A DNA stretch of 64,000 nt from an uncultured Prevotellaceae bacterium (GTDB lineage: Bacteria; Bacteroidota; Bacteroidia; Bacteroidales; Bacteroidaceae): NCBI GenBank assembly GCA_937900485.1, contig CALCEL010000082.1:4926-68925 (forward strand). Reading direction: 5' to 3'. The notes beneath the pieces are model-generated. The model was given only the letters and a program-made list of their open reading frames with translations, did no database searches and was not told where the DNA came from. Position numbers and translations under genes: made by a program. This document shows, one piece after another, positions 10,701 through 18,665 of this stretch (positions are counted from its first letter, which is position 1; every line of letters begins with the position of its first letter).

Positions 10701-11768
10701 AAGGTCATAAACCTCACTGAGGGAGCAACTGAAGAGAACTACGCCGTGAACGGTAAGTACACACAGCTCTCCAACGGTCTCTATGTGCCGGACGGCACTA
10801 CAGGCTCCGTGGAGTTCTTCGCTGCCGGAGCGTATATCAACGAACTGCGTTTCACTGTTCCTTCCGATAAGACAGTCACTATCGGTCTGTCCAAGACTGA
10901 CGTGATAGCTAACGACTATCAGGTGGTAGGTGCCTGGGAACTCTGGAGACTGGGCGACGAGTCAACGATACCAACGGAGATACAGGACACCACCGACGTG
11001 ACTGAACTGATAGTCAACAGTCAGTTCGAGCCGATGAGAGGTAGCAAGGAGACATCTTACATCGAGGGATGGACCACATCCGCTCTCAACTCATACCGAC
11101 AGAACACCTTGTCATACAGCAGATCTGAGTTTGAGCTTAAGCAGACAATCTCAGGACTGAGCAAGGGTACTTACGTGGTGACTGTCAACTCTTACTACCG
11201 CGCCGGCTATGCCAATGAGGAGGAGGAGAACATCGCCAACGGTGTCAACACTAAACTCGACACTCTCTTCGCCGAGACACCTGACACAACATACGCCGTG
11301 TCTGTGATGAACCTGAGCGAGGGAGCTACTAAGGAGATGATCACTGAAAACTCAGTCTTCACACTCTCTGACGGCACTTACGTGCCAGACGGCACAGCAG
11401 CCTCTCTCGACTACTTCAACGAGGGACAGTACGTCAACAGACTGCCGTTCTACATCAAGGAGAAGGACAGCTCTGTGACTATCGGAGTGAGAAAGAGAGA
11501 GACCATAGACAATGACTACTCTATGGTCGGTGAGTGGCAGCTCTACTACTATGGTAAGGGTAACTACATCGCTCAGATCGAACATATATGGGAGGATGAG
11601 GAGATTGCCAAGGAAGAGGCTCTCGCCATCAACGCCGACGAGCTTGTCGGAGTGGCTAAGCCTGTGGCTTACTACACACTCAGCGGCACTCCGCTCACGG
11701 TTCCTCAGAAAGGCGTCAACATCGTCAAGATGGACAACGGCATGACTCTTAAGATGGTCATCGAATAA
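7764..11768 (+). CDS. Large secreted modular protein, related to the divergent neighbour
   Basis: 1334 residues with a signal peptide (MNKFTLFAMSLCVSNIASA, then QWTKP). The first domain (YLYNIGADGFLVGAND) matches in style the start domain of the divergent protein. Further jelly-roll-like modules begin near residues 280 and 580 (SLLKNPNFAEDGGW), with helical spacers between. Two tandem copies of a domain of about 190 residues follow at about 882-1075 and 1082-1275, sharing GSK, GWTT, FYRAGY/YYRAGY, IANG, YVPDGT and V(V/M)G(A/E)W. The C-terminus (YYTLSGTPLTVPQKGVNIVK) has the shape of the short tail seen on many Bacteroidales exported proteins. Function is not recognisable beyond an exported, probably glycan- or host-binding surface protein. 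A strong terminator follows at once. Confidence 0.85.
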   Translation: MNKFTLFAMSLCVSNIASAQWTKPSAPTSIPLVTSSECYLYNIGADGFLVGANDYGTRASVSQTSGYKVYLEPYTAEDVWDGSSYYITDSVKTGWMSGKLGYMFIDDLESIFVDNTKDGKKNNRYTFEEQEDGTYKIGLSATNADYNSVNYEGAYLGLIPEKADTRIYVCDPSTYTEDAGYDFSTFNLTWQFVDKSEYERYVSEVTLYNSAMSLSEAIEKAKNTDGVSEQCIERAELVYVDTESPVELLDSMTTDLNDSISMAVITKATVSSPVEILSVLGTVEQTFTDGSTSGWTMATNATNKQASNANNAKEPLLTGNHLENWSSGAFGTGKVYALLGGVPNGVYKLSSLAFTSKVGATYLYAGSEKTLVQTTYIDSKKPTEVMTVVDNDSIEFGLSVEENGTNWIGLDNVYLYYMGAEADSYKAFVDTKIGSVNDYEDMVETQTLKYYYRDDYDKYVEAKKALMASKTMNDITSNIEIFNETYEALTENIEAYAAYAKLYKEASDWVNSISSGSEAADLLADYVEAYEEEGFNGNNGAAYILSNGSLDTDDIKSETEYLDKIYKDAVATGMSNGDDCTSLLKNPNFAEDGGWASTVGPTWPEGAADENGNITYPVFQAWNMICDIYQEVTGLQNGIYELNMQAAFRPGNEYTEENIALANACAYVNSYEKPVTCVSFSGADSASVYFSEGKYPVKVYGLVTDGTLKVGITNKVRNVEGCALWGGGVKLIFRAMDNDVLSELIEELMPTAKELLTSYCGETEIDVLQYAIDNVDEDDLYNSLIDLKNAVEEVERGVQLYYDFYSAINTLNQTLSNSNVDNSFKREIRDIVTKYSDALNAMTYSNQDVEAAIENINELIVKVKMENMSQTVSDEPVDYTSVIVNANFDPNMGSKSETRIDGWTTTAMNGYKENSVSYNRAAFELSQKISGLPAGDYMVKVHSFYRAGYYDEELSYIANGTETHLTTLYAQTSDSTYTTKVINLTEGATEENYAVNGKYTQLSNGLYVPDGTTGSVEFFAAGAYINELRFTVPSDKTVTIGLSKTDVIANDYQVVGAWELWRLGDESTIPTEIQDTTDVTELIVNSQFEPMRGSKETSYIEGWTTSALNSYRQNTLSYSRSEFELKQTISGLSKGTYVVTVNSYYRAGYANEEEENIANGVNTKLDTLFAETPDTTYAVSVMNLSEGATKEMITENSVFTLSDGTYVPDGTAASLDYFNEGQYVNRLPFYIKEKDSSVTIGVRKRETIDNDYSMVGEWQLYYYGKGNYIAQIEHIWEDEEIAKEEALAINADELVGVAKPVAYYTLSGTPLTVPQKGVNIVKMDNGMTLKMVIE

Positions 11769-11814
11769 TATCACCTACACGACGTCACTGAGCTGACGAC
11801 GTGAGAACAAACAG

Positions 11815-11855
11815 AAAGACTCCGACATGAGTGATTCATGCCGGAGTCTTTTTTT
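11815..11855 (+). terminator. Rho-independent terminator of the 7764 gene
   Basis: Ten-bp stem AAAGACTCCG/CGGAGTCTTT, one A-C mismatch, then CATGA/TCATG closing a small loop, followed by seven Ts. It lies 47 bp after the stop codon. Confidence 0.85.
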
Positions 11856-12065
11856 GGACATCCATCAAATGCTCTTACGAGCTTAACCGAGAAGTATGAG
11901 AAGCACTTGGTAGTTACAGTCAGCAAAACAACATGCCATAGGGCTTGTCACAAAAGGTATATCGAACAAACGTCATCAGACATCATAATGTACACAGACA
12001 TCACCTTCGCTACTCAAAAACGCCTCCTCGACTTCCCATTAACACTGATGACATACTTAGTAATG

Positions 12066-12521
12066 TCAGTCACTCGTCCCAATGTTTTTTGACTGCTTGA
12101 AATTAAAGGAATAGAAGACATCGCCCGCTGTCACTGTCAGACGAAGATGTCTCTCCTCGTCTGTATCGTTCGCCTCTAAGACGACGTTCAGTCTGTTGCC
12201 GCTCATTTCCGCCTTAAACCAATCAGTCGTGATTGTATGATAATCATTCGCCTCAAGAGTCGAATCATAGTATTCTCCGTTTGAAGAGGCACCATCAATC
12301 CATGGAGACGAATAATTCGAACAAGAAAATGTAAACTCACCTCCATGTTCAGAAACATCATACACGCCATCAGTAGCAGACGCAAGGTCTTCCGATTTCC
12401 ACACCATCGGCTCCCAATCTCCGTCCATATCTTCACTGTCGCAGGAGACGAAAGAAAGAACGACAAACATAACAAGTAACACTCTCAAAATTCCGAACTG
12501 TTCTTTTGACAAACACTTCAT
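12066..12521 (-). CDS. Small lipoprotein with BACON-like domain
   Basis: 151 residues from the ATG at 12521, chosen because it places a lipoprotein signal (charged start, hydrophobic LLVMFVVLSFVSC) at the N-terminus; a longer frame to 12593 adds 24 unlikely residues. The lipobox cysteine is about residue 27. The rest fits the BACON pattern: GGEFTFSCSN, a W, a variable middle, NDTDEERHLRLTV and a closing FNFKQ. BACON domains are common in Bacteroidetes surface lipoproteins and are thought to bind glycans or mucin, but no partner enzyme is adjacent. It stands alone, convergent with the 7764 gene. Confidence 0.7.
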   Translation of the reverse strand: MKCLSKEQFGILRVLLVMFVVLSFVSCDSEDMDGDWEPMVWKSEDLASATDGVYDVSEHGGEFTFSCSNYSSPWIDGASSNGEYYDSTLEANDYHTITTDWFKAEMSGNRLNVVLEANDTDEERHLRLTVTAGDVFYSFNFKQSKNIGTSD

Positions 12522-12657
12522 TATAGTAGGACAATTACACATATTATATATATGCTTTTTAGATATTGTCTGTGGAAACGTGAGGTATACCAACAGACAT
12601 ATACAATAGATTATTACGGTAGATTAGTTTTGCTCAGGTAGTCCACCCTGTGGTGAA

Positions 12658-13098
12658 CTAAATTACTAAATCAAAATATACATCATTTGTATATTCTGGA
12701 TAATTTGTGACAAAGTTCAATGCTTCATCACAACTTCTTAATAAATAATCCCTACATGATTCATCATCGAACTTTTCAATGCATAGATTTGGGAAAAGAA
12801 AAATAGGTAGCTCTCCTTTCCCCATTCTATTGACATCACAGTCTAAAATCGGGCAACATTCGAAACGAAGTTTATTTATGATTTTGCAAGCATTTTCTTT
12901 TTTGAAACAAATAGAATTGATTATATCTGGTGGCAATAATATGTATTGCACATCATATGCGTCTGCAATTTCTTTCATTTTCATTTTATGATATTTATTA
13001 TAGTATTTTAAGTTCAACACATACAACAAGAATAAAGGCAGTTTTCCTGTTCGCATATTAAAACATATATAAGTAGCCTTTCTTCCAAAGTGGGACAT
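12658..13098 (-). CDS. AT-rich orphan ORF, function unknown
   Basis: An open frame of 147 residues from the ATG at 13098 (a TTG at 13131 would add 11). I do not recognise a family. It has no signal peptide and no clear membrane segment, and is fairly rich in Cys, Asn and Lys, with a C-terminal part DYLLRSCDEALNFVTNYPEY. Base composition is plainly more AT-rich than the flanking genes, and it sits in a poorly coding stretch beside the first 289-bp repeat element, which suggests acquired or decaying DNA. It may be a remnant rather than an expressed gene. Confidence 0.4.
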   Translation of the reverse strand: MSHFGRKATYICFNMRTGKLPLFLLYVLNLKYYNKYHKMKMKEIADAYDVQYILLPPDIINSICFKKENACKIINKLRFECCPILDCDVNRMGKGELPIFLFPNLCIEKFDDESCRDYLLRSCDEALNFVTNYPEYTNDVYFDLVI

Positions 13099-13566
13099 CT
13101 CTATTTGGAGAAACGTGTTCCACTTACCCAATAATTATTAAAATTCGCAAAACGAAAAATCATTTTATACAATTTTACTGTTTCACATTTTTTATAACGA
13201 GAAAGTCTATTAATTATTATATTTGAACTATAATATAAATTAGTTAAAATTTTAGCTGTTAGTCAGAAAGTACAGATATTCACTTTCTTTGTCGAAATAT
13301 AAAATTGTCATTGTTTCATGCATAGAAGTGCAGCTCCATAAATCAATCTCATTTTTATGTGGGGCAGCCAAAGACAATTCGAATATCTACCATTTTGACG
13401 AACGGAGTACAGTATGACATAAGTCTAATAAATCCGGCGCAGCGGGAATTTACCGTGGATAGACACCCTGTGCATAAAAATGTTATGGTTTCGTGATATC
13501 GAAGTACCTATGATCCTTTTCACAGGTTATCCCCCATAAGAAATACACTCATAAGCACATTACCGT
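13099..13566. other. AT-rich non-coding stretch left of the 289-bp element
   Basis: No credible ORF, RNA gene or terminator was found. The sequence is very AT-rich with short imperfect palindromes (for example AGAAAGT...ACTTTCT near 13264) and continues the low-GC patch that begins in the orphan ORF. Confidence 0.5.
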
Positions 13567-13855
13567 ATTTCCTATCCGCACCACCAATTTATACTGTCCG
13601 AAACTCCTCTTTTTCAGTTGACATATGATAACAGAAAAATGACTTCGGGAATTTTCACGTGGTTTATTCGGTGTCTGAAATTCTCAGGTTAGGACGTTGA
13701 AAAGTTCAGGTTAGGATTTTGAAATTCTCAGACCAGCGTATAGGCTACAACCTAACCTGAGAATTTCAAAAAAGAGACACAAAGTATTTAGACACTTTGT
13801 TTTTAGACTATCAGCAAGTTAACCATTATTTGCAAAAAAAATAGGCATAGGAAAT
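13567..13855. mobile_element. 289-bp MITE-like element, copy A
   Basis: The element begins ATTTCCTATCC and ends GGCATAGGAAAT, an imperfect terminal inverted repeat (ATTTCCTAT/ATAGGAAAT plus a C-rich base). A second copy of exactly the same length lies at 30854-31142 in the same orientation, about 84% identical by eye without indels. Inside is a perfect 18-bp inverted repeat, TGAAATTCTCAGGTTAGG (13676-13693) with its complement (13751-13768), and further direct copies of CAGGTTAGGA. It contains no ORF of note. No target duplication could be recognised. It could be a non-autonomous transposable element or a structured intergenic repeat. Confidence 0.75.
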
Positions 13856-13953
13856 TTGGTTATTCCCCAAATTGTCCGTTTTTCCACTAATTACTGCCAC
13901 TTGACTCCGTGGAGTATCGGTGGGCATCAACGACTTTTCATAAAAGGATACCG

Positions 13954-14775
13954 TTACTTATTCTTACCCTTCACGATAGAAGTCTGTTCGTTACGTATAT
14001 TCTCGCTCTTAGTGAGGAACGCCTTAGCGGAACCGAACTTAAGGAAGAAGTCGATACGTATAGGCAAGTGGTTGTCATCGTCGGTGACGTAGAAAGTGAG
14101 CAGTTTACGCTCCTTCTTCTCGTCCTCGTCATCGATGAGAGTGAACATGAGACATCTGTATGTCACACCGTCATTAGCTTTCCAGTTCTTACAACCGTCA
14201 TACTGCAGTATTTCCTCCTCCACATCATCACCAGACGCCAGATAGAAAGTGAAACGTTGTCCTTTACGCTTGCAGTAGACATTCTTGTCGAACGAGCGCG
14301 CCAGAGACAGCATGCTCGCCATGTCGTAGACACAGTCTGAGCGTTTGGCGGAGTAGTCACTCACCTTACCTTTGCTGTTGAGATAACGCTGTTTGAGCTG
14401 TGTCTCTCCATTGACGTAAGAGTACCACACCTGGTCGACGGTATACCTCTTACCCTCGCTAGCTCCCTTACGGAAATACAGGGGCACAAGGTCCTCGGTG
14501 GTATATGCCATGATGGTGTCCTTCATAGGGAATATGGCACTGCATCGTTTATTACTGAGAGATATGAGGTCTGTTCTCAGGGCCTGTTGTCCCTTATACG
14601 TCACGGCCTTGGTGGAGTAGTAAGCCGTACCCGCCTTGACCCATATAAAGTTCCAGTTGAAGTACAAGTCATACGTCAGTCTCTCGCCCGGCTTGAACGC
14701 CTTATTCTCTGTCGGGCACTGCGCATTCAGCATCGCTGACACGCACAATAACAATAATGTGATTACGTGTTTCAT
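13954..14775 (-). CDS. DUF3108 domain exported protein
   Basis: 273 residues from the ATG at 14775, which gives a clear signal peptide (MKHVITLLLLCVSAMLNAQ); the frame could open 20 codons earlier but that would bury the signal. The mature part begins ENKAFKPGERLTYDLYFNW, typical of DUF3108 proteins, followed by a beta-rich body (KAGTAYYSTK, VDQVWYSYVNG) and ending with LPIRIDFFLKFGSAKAFL. The family is periplasmic or envelope-associated and of unknown role. It lies 63 bp downstream of the Ig-like lipoprotein gene on the same strand, so the two probably share a transcript with the GH3-family gene. Confidence 0.8.
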   Translation of the reverse strand: MKHVITLLLLCVSAMLNAQCPTENKAFKPGERLTYDLYFNWNFIWVKAGTAYYSTKAVTYKGQQALRTDLISLSNKRCSAIFPMKDTIMAYTTEDLVPLYFRKGASEGKRYTVDQVWYSYVNGETQLKQRYLNSKGKVSDYSAKRSDCVYDMASMLSLARSFDKNVYCKRKGQRFTFYLASGDDVEEEILQYDGCKNWKANDGVTYRCLMFTLIDDEDEKKERKLLTFYVTDDDNHLPIRIDFFLKFGSAKAFLTKSENIRNEQTSIVKGKNK

Positions 14776-14838
14776 AGATACCAAACAATTATCAGTTACG
14801 ATGTAACCCGACCGTGTGTCACACGGCCAGGTCACCTC

Positions 14839-16869
14839 TTATTTTCTTTTTCTTCTGGCATACTCAGCCAGTTTCTCCGCGTTACGGCTCTTGATGGTCT
14901 TCTCCTTGTCCGGTTTCTGTTTCGTTATCTTCTCCGGCTTCTGTCGGGTTATCTCCCTCTCTGTCGGGTTCCACGACTCCGAGGCGTCCCATCCCGCCTT
15001 CAGCGGCAGCGCTTTCGGCATGTAATACATCGGTTCCGCCTGTCGTCCCTCGGCATAGCATCCAGTGTCCCACTTGCCGTTCTTGTTAAGGTCGTAGAAC
15101 GTTCTGACATAATATGTGCCAGGGTTGACGAAGTAGAAGTACGCCTTTCCGTTCTCCATTGACGTGGTCTTGACGACCTTGTCCGAACCGTCGAGCAGCT
15201 CTATTACGGCAGACGGGTCTGCTCCTCGCATCTCGATGACGAGTGAGCTGTACTTCTCGAGAGCACCTACCCTCACCTGTCTCTTCTGGGCGTCGGTACG
15301 GTTACCGTAGATGCTGACGAAGGCCCCTGTATCAACCTCGAGGACGTATGACGAGTCGGGTTGCCACTCGGCGTACAGACGGTACTGCATCAACTTGCCG
15401 TCCACCTTTTTCAGGACGAAGCGTTCCTCTCTTTTGACGCTGTCCACCTTCATATAGAAATGGAACTTATCCATGTACACCGTGTCTATCGGCTCAGGTA
15501 AGGTGAGGGTGATATTCTTGTCGGGATCGAGTGACGAGCCGTTGCTGTACTTCACATCCATAAACTCCTCCGGCATGTCAGGTATGTCAATCTCGATGTC
15601 CGAGTCTTTCACCTTCACTCCCTGCTCTTTCAGTTCCTTACGTTTGTCACGTATGACATCCTTGTTCTCTTTCCTGTACTGTTTCTTCCACTCCTCTTCC
15701 TTTTCCGCCTTGTTCTTCATCATCTTCTCGTAAGTCATCTTCGCCACCACGGCAGAGGTGTCCGTCTCCAACACATAAGCCGAGCCGGTGGAGTCAGTCT
15801 TGTAGTAGTCTATGCACAGCTGGAGCGTGTCGAGCTTATATATCATGGAGTCCTTGATCCAGTAGTTGATGGTGTCGTTACCCTCATTGCTGTCGATGAT
15901 GAAAGCGTCGGCGGCGTCGAAGTTCAGTCCTCTCACTCTCGGCATGCTGTCGTGAGGAGCGGAGAAAAACAACGTTAACAGTCGCGGCTCGAGACGTTCC
16001 TTCTTAAGCATGTAACGTATCTGTCCCTCTTCCGTGAACGCCATCAGCGTCAGGTCGTCAGGATAGAAATGTGTGTACACCGACTGTACTATGGAGTCAT
16101 AGTGAATGGAGTCATGCCATACCGTGTCCTGTCTGATGTCAGGTCTGCACGTCGGTTTGAACGACTGGCCAAGGAACGCCAGCATCTCGCTCTTCTGCGA
16201 CAGTTTGTAGTCCTGGTCCTGGTCATTGACGGCAAACACCATGTATGTCGAGTCCTTGGACAGTCCCTTGATGACGAAGTGACCACTTCCGTCGGTATGA
16301 GAGATACGCTCCATCGGACGTCTATACAACAGTGAGTCGTCCACCGTATTGTTCTCACCCACGGAATAGAGTCCAACGAGCATACCCTTCACCGGTTCCA
16401 GGTTGGATGCGTCGAGCACATAACCGGACACCTGAAACGTGTCGATGACTGTTCCCGTAGAGAACGTGAACGCATAGTCACCGAAGGGGTTACCCTCGTT
16501 GTTGTCAGATATGGAGTTACTGAAGTCAATGGTGTATGTCATGTTCTCCTTCAGAGTGTCCTGGAGCTGCACCGTCACCTTACGTCCGTAAGCCTCGACG
16601 ACAGGCTGCTCCATCTGCGGAGGAGACACGACCACGCTCTGCGCATTGTCAAGCTTGACTATCTCATCAAACTCGAGAACGATCTTCTTTGTCTTCTCCC
16701 TCATTGACCCGTTGGCAGGGCTGGTACGCACCAGTCGCGGCGGTGTCTCATCGTAGAGTCCTCCGTCCGGCGTACCCATTCTGGCGCACGACCAGAGCAG
16801 AGACAGCGTTGCCACCGTCATACACACGATAGGAAGAAAAAACAAAGAATAAACACGTCGTCTGCTCAT
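14839..16869 (-). CDS. Large lipoprotein with bacterial Ig-like (Big_5) domain
   Basis: 676 residues. The N-terminus has a basic start, a hydrophobic segment and a lipobox ending LLWSC near residue 28. Residues about 35-140 (PPRLVRTSPANGS...FDEIVKLDNAQSV...YAFTFSTG) match the Ig-like fold called Big_5. Next comes a carboxypeptidase-regulatory-like segment (VSGYVLDASNLEPVKGMLVGLY...GHFVIKGL). A charged helical stretch with KAEKEEEWKKQYRKENKD lies near residue 395, and the C-terminus is very basic. The ATG at 16869 overlaps the stop of the upstream GH3-family gene by one base (TGATG); a GTG at 16872 is the alternative. Probably a surface or periplasmic scaffold; exact role unknown. Confidence 0.75.
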   Translation of the reverse strand: MSRRRVYSLFFLPIVCMTVATLSLLWSCARMGTPDGGLYDETPPRLVRTSPANGSMREKTKKIVLEFDEIVKLDNAQSVVVSPPQMEQPVVEAYGRKVTVQLQDTLKENMTYTIDFSNSISDNNEGNPFGDYAFTFSTGTVIDTFQVSGYVLDASNLEPVKGMLVGLYSVGENNTVDDSLLYRRPMERISHTDGSGHFVIKGLSKDSTYMVFAVNDQDQDYKLSQKSEMLAFLGQSFKPTCRPDIRQDTVWHDSIHYDSIVQSVYTHFYPDDLTLMAFTEEGQIRYMLKKERLEPRLLTLFFSAPHDSMPRVRGLNFDAADAFIIDSNEGNDTINYWIKDSMIYKLDTLQLCIDYYKTDSTGSAYVLETDTSAVVAKMTYEKMMKNKAEKEEEWKKQYRKENKDVIRDKRKELKEQGVKVKDSDIEIDIPDMPEEFMDVKYSNGSSLDPDKNITLTLPEPIDTVYMDKFHFYMKVDSVKREERFVLKKVDGKLMQYRLYAEWQPDSSYVLEVDTGAFVSIYGNRTDAQKRQVRVGALEKYSSLVIEMRGADPSAVIELLDGSDKVVKTTSMENGKAYFYFVNPGTYYVRTFYDLNKNGKWDTGCYAEGRQAEPMYYMPKALPLKAGWDASESWNPTEREITRQKPEKITKQKPDKEKTIKSRNAEKLAEYARRKRK

Positions 16870-18398
16870 CACTGCTTGTTTAGTGCTATTAGTTCCTCTA
16901 TGTATTGTCTGCTGTTAGACAGTCTCGGTATCTTGTGCTGTCCGCCAAGCTTACCCTTGCCCTTGAGCCACTCATCGAACAGTCCCGCCTTCGCCGTGAT
17001 GATCTCCAGCGGCTGCAGTGTGATGTCCTTATGACGCTTTGCCTCGTAGTCTGAGTTGATGGCCTGCAGTGAGCGGTCGAGAATCTGTGCGAACTCATCC
17101 ACGCTGGCAGGCTGCTTAGCGAACTCAATCATCCACTGGTGTCTGCACTTGGCATTGGCGTCCATGAATATCGGAGCCGCCGTGTAGTCCTTGACCAAGG
17201 CTCCTGTGGCGATGCAAGCCTGTTGAATACCCTTCTCGGCGTTGTCCACGATAAGCTCCTCGCCAAAGGCGTTGATGAAATGCTTGGTACGTCCCGTGAT
17301 GACAAACTTATACGGGTCTTTGCGCGTGAACTTCACGGTGTCTCCGATGAGGTAACGCCACAGTCCGCATGATGTGCTGATAAGCATGGCGTAGTTGACG
17401 CCTGTCTCCACCTCCCACAACGGCACGATCTTAGCCGGGTCGACAGGATAGCCATTAGTGTCGAGGTTATCCATAGGGCAGAACTCGTAGAACACCTGAT
17501 AGTCTATCATGAGCATCATGGCAGGGTCGGTCAGGTCATTCTGTATGCCGAAGAAGCCCTCGCTGGCATTGTAGGTCTCCATGTAGTGCATATTCTGACT
17601 ACGTATGATGGACTTATACTGGTCACGGTAAGGTGTGAACGCCACACCTCCGTGGAAGAACACCTCAAGGTTTGGCCATACCTTGTCGAGAGTCTTCTCT
17701 CCTGATATCTCAAGGACACGGTTGAGCACGCTGAGCATCCATGACGGCACACCACTGATGTTGGTGATGTTGGCGGCGACGGCGGCGCGAGCTATCTTGT
17801 CGCGCTTCTCCTCAAAGTCGCTCAGCAATGCTATCTCTTTCTTAGGTATTCTCGTGAGGTTGACAGGCTTAGGAGCGTTCTCGATGAGTATGGCGCTGAG
17901 GTCACCCACCAAGCTGCCGGCAGTGTTCATGTTTGGAGAATGACTGCCGCCAAGTATCAGACTCTTGCCGGAGAACAGTCTGCTCTTAGGGTTGATGGAG
18001 AAATAGAAATACAGACAGTCACGCGGACCGGCGTAATGTATCTTTTTCAAGCCGTCATAGCTCACTGGTATGAACTTGCTCTTATCGTTCGTCGTACCTG
18101 ACGACTTAGCGAACCAGCGTACCTGACCCGGCCATAGTATGTCTTTCTTTCCCTCACGCATCATCTGGATGTAACCCTTCAGCTCCTCATAGGTGTTGAC
18201 ACCCACGCAGGCAGCATAGTCCTCATACGACTTGATATCCCCATACGCGTGTTCTTTTCCCCACTGCGTGTCCTGGGCTTTCTCGATGAGCCTGCGGAGA
18301 ACTTTCCTCTGTATACTCTCTGTATACTTAGAGTATTTCCTGATGCTCTTCTGTCTTCTCTTGAAGTAAATGTTATACAGTACCTTTGTTGTATTCAT
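16869..18398 (-). CDS. GH3 auxin-responsive-promoter family protein
   Basis: 509 residues, full length for bacterial GH3 proteins, which belong to the adenylate-forming acyl-acid-amido synthetase fold. The ATP/AMP-binding motif is seen as SSGTTNDKSKFIP at residues 99-111, and later ETYNASEGFFGIQ and LIGDTVKF correspond to conserved GH3 motifs. In plants the family conjugates amino acids to hormones; the bacterial substrate is not known. Bacteroidetes often carry this gene near envelope genes. It heads a minus-strand run with the lipoprotein (one-base overlap) and DUF3108 genes. Confidence 0.85.
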   Translation of the reverse strand: MNTTKVLYNIYFKRRQKSIRKYSKYTESIQRKVLRRLIEKAQDTQWGKEHAYGDIKSYEDYAACVGVNTYEELKGYIQMMREGKKDILWPGQVRWFAKSSGTTNDKSKFIPVSYDGLKKIHYAGPRDCLYFYFSINPKSRLFSGKSLILGGSHSPNMNTAGSLVGDLSAILIENAPKPVNLTRIPKKEIALLSDFEEKRDKIARAAVAANITNISGVPSWMLSVLNRVLEISGEKTLDKVWPNLEVFFHGGVAFTPYRDQYKSIIRSQNMHYMETYNASEGFFGIQNDLTDPAMMLMIDYQVFYEFCPMDNLDTNGYPVDPAKIVPLWEVETGVNYAMLISTSCGLWRYLIGDTVKFTRKDPYKFVITGRTKHFINAFGEELIVDNAEKGIQQACIATGALVKDYTAAPIFMDANAKCRHQWMIEFAKQPASVDEFAQILDRSLQAINSDYEAKRHKDITLQPLEIITAKAGLFDEWLKGKGKLGGQHKIPRLSNSRQYIEELIALNKQ

Positions 18399-18416
18399 AA
18401 ATGTATCTTTTCAATG

Positions 18417-18424
18417 CAAAATTA
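18417..18424 (-). promoter_or_regulatory. Candidate -7 box for the GH3-family gene
   Basis: TAATTTTG on the minus strand matches TAnnTTTG. The start would be near 18410, leaving about 12 nt of leader before the ATG at 18398. No clear -33 TTTG was seen. Confidence 0.4.
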
Positions 18425-18540
18425 CATCTTTTCCATGAATAGATTGTGAATGACGCATAAAAAAAACGCTTTAATGACTGCATGTCACACAAATAGCGAC
18501 TTTGTGAACCACAATGACGTGATTACGGACAGACGGACAC

Positions 18541-18646
18541 AAAAAAAGCCTCAGTCTGTACTCCATCCGCCAGGTGCCACATCAGCTCACGCTCTTAAGC
18601 GAACCGCTGAATTATCTCACCTGACAAACGAGAACAGACTGAGGCT
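18541..18646 (-). terminator. Terminator with long structured loop, after the rnc-HAD gene
   Basis: A perfect 13-bp stem (18547-18559 with 18634-18646, AGCCTCAGTCTGT/ACAGACTGAGGCT) runs straight into seven Us on the minus strand. The enclosed loop is 74 nt and has its own pairing, CAGGTG/CACCTG and a smaller GC helix. It begins 20 bp past the stop of the fusion gene. The large loop is unusual for a simple terminator and may be a processed 3' RNA. Confidence 0.7.
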
Positions 18647-18665
18647 GACGACTCACGCCGCACTC

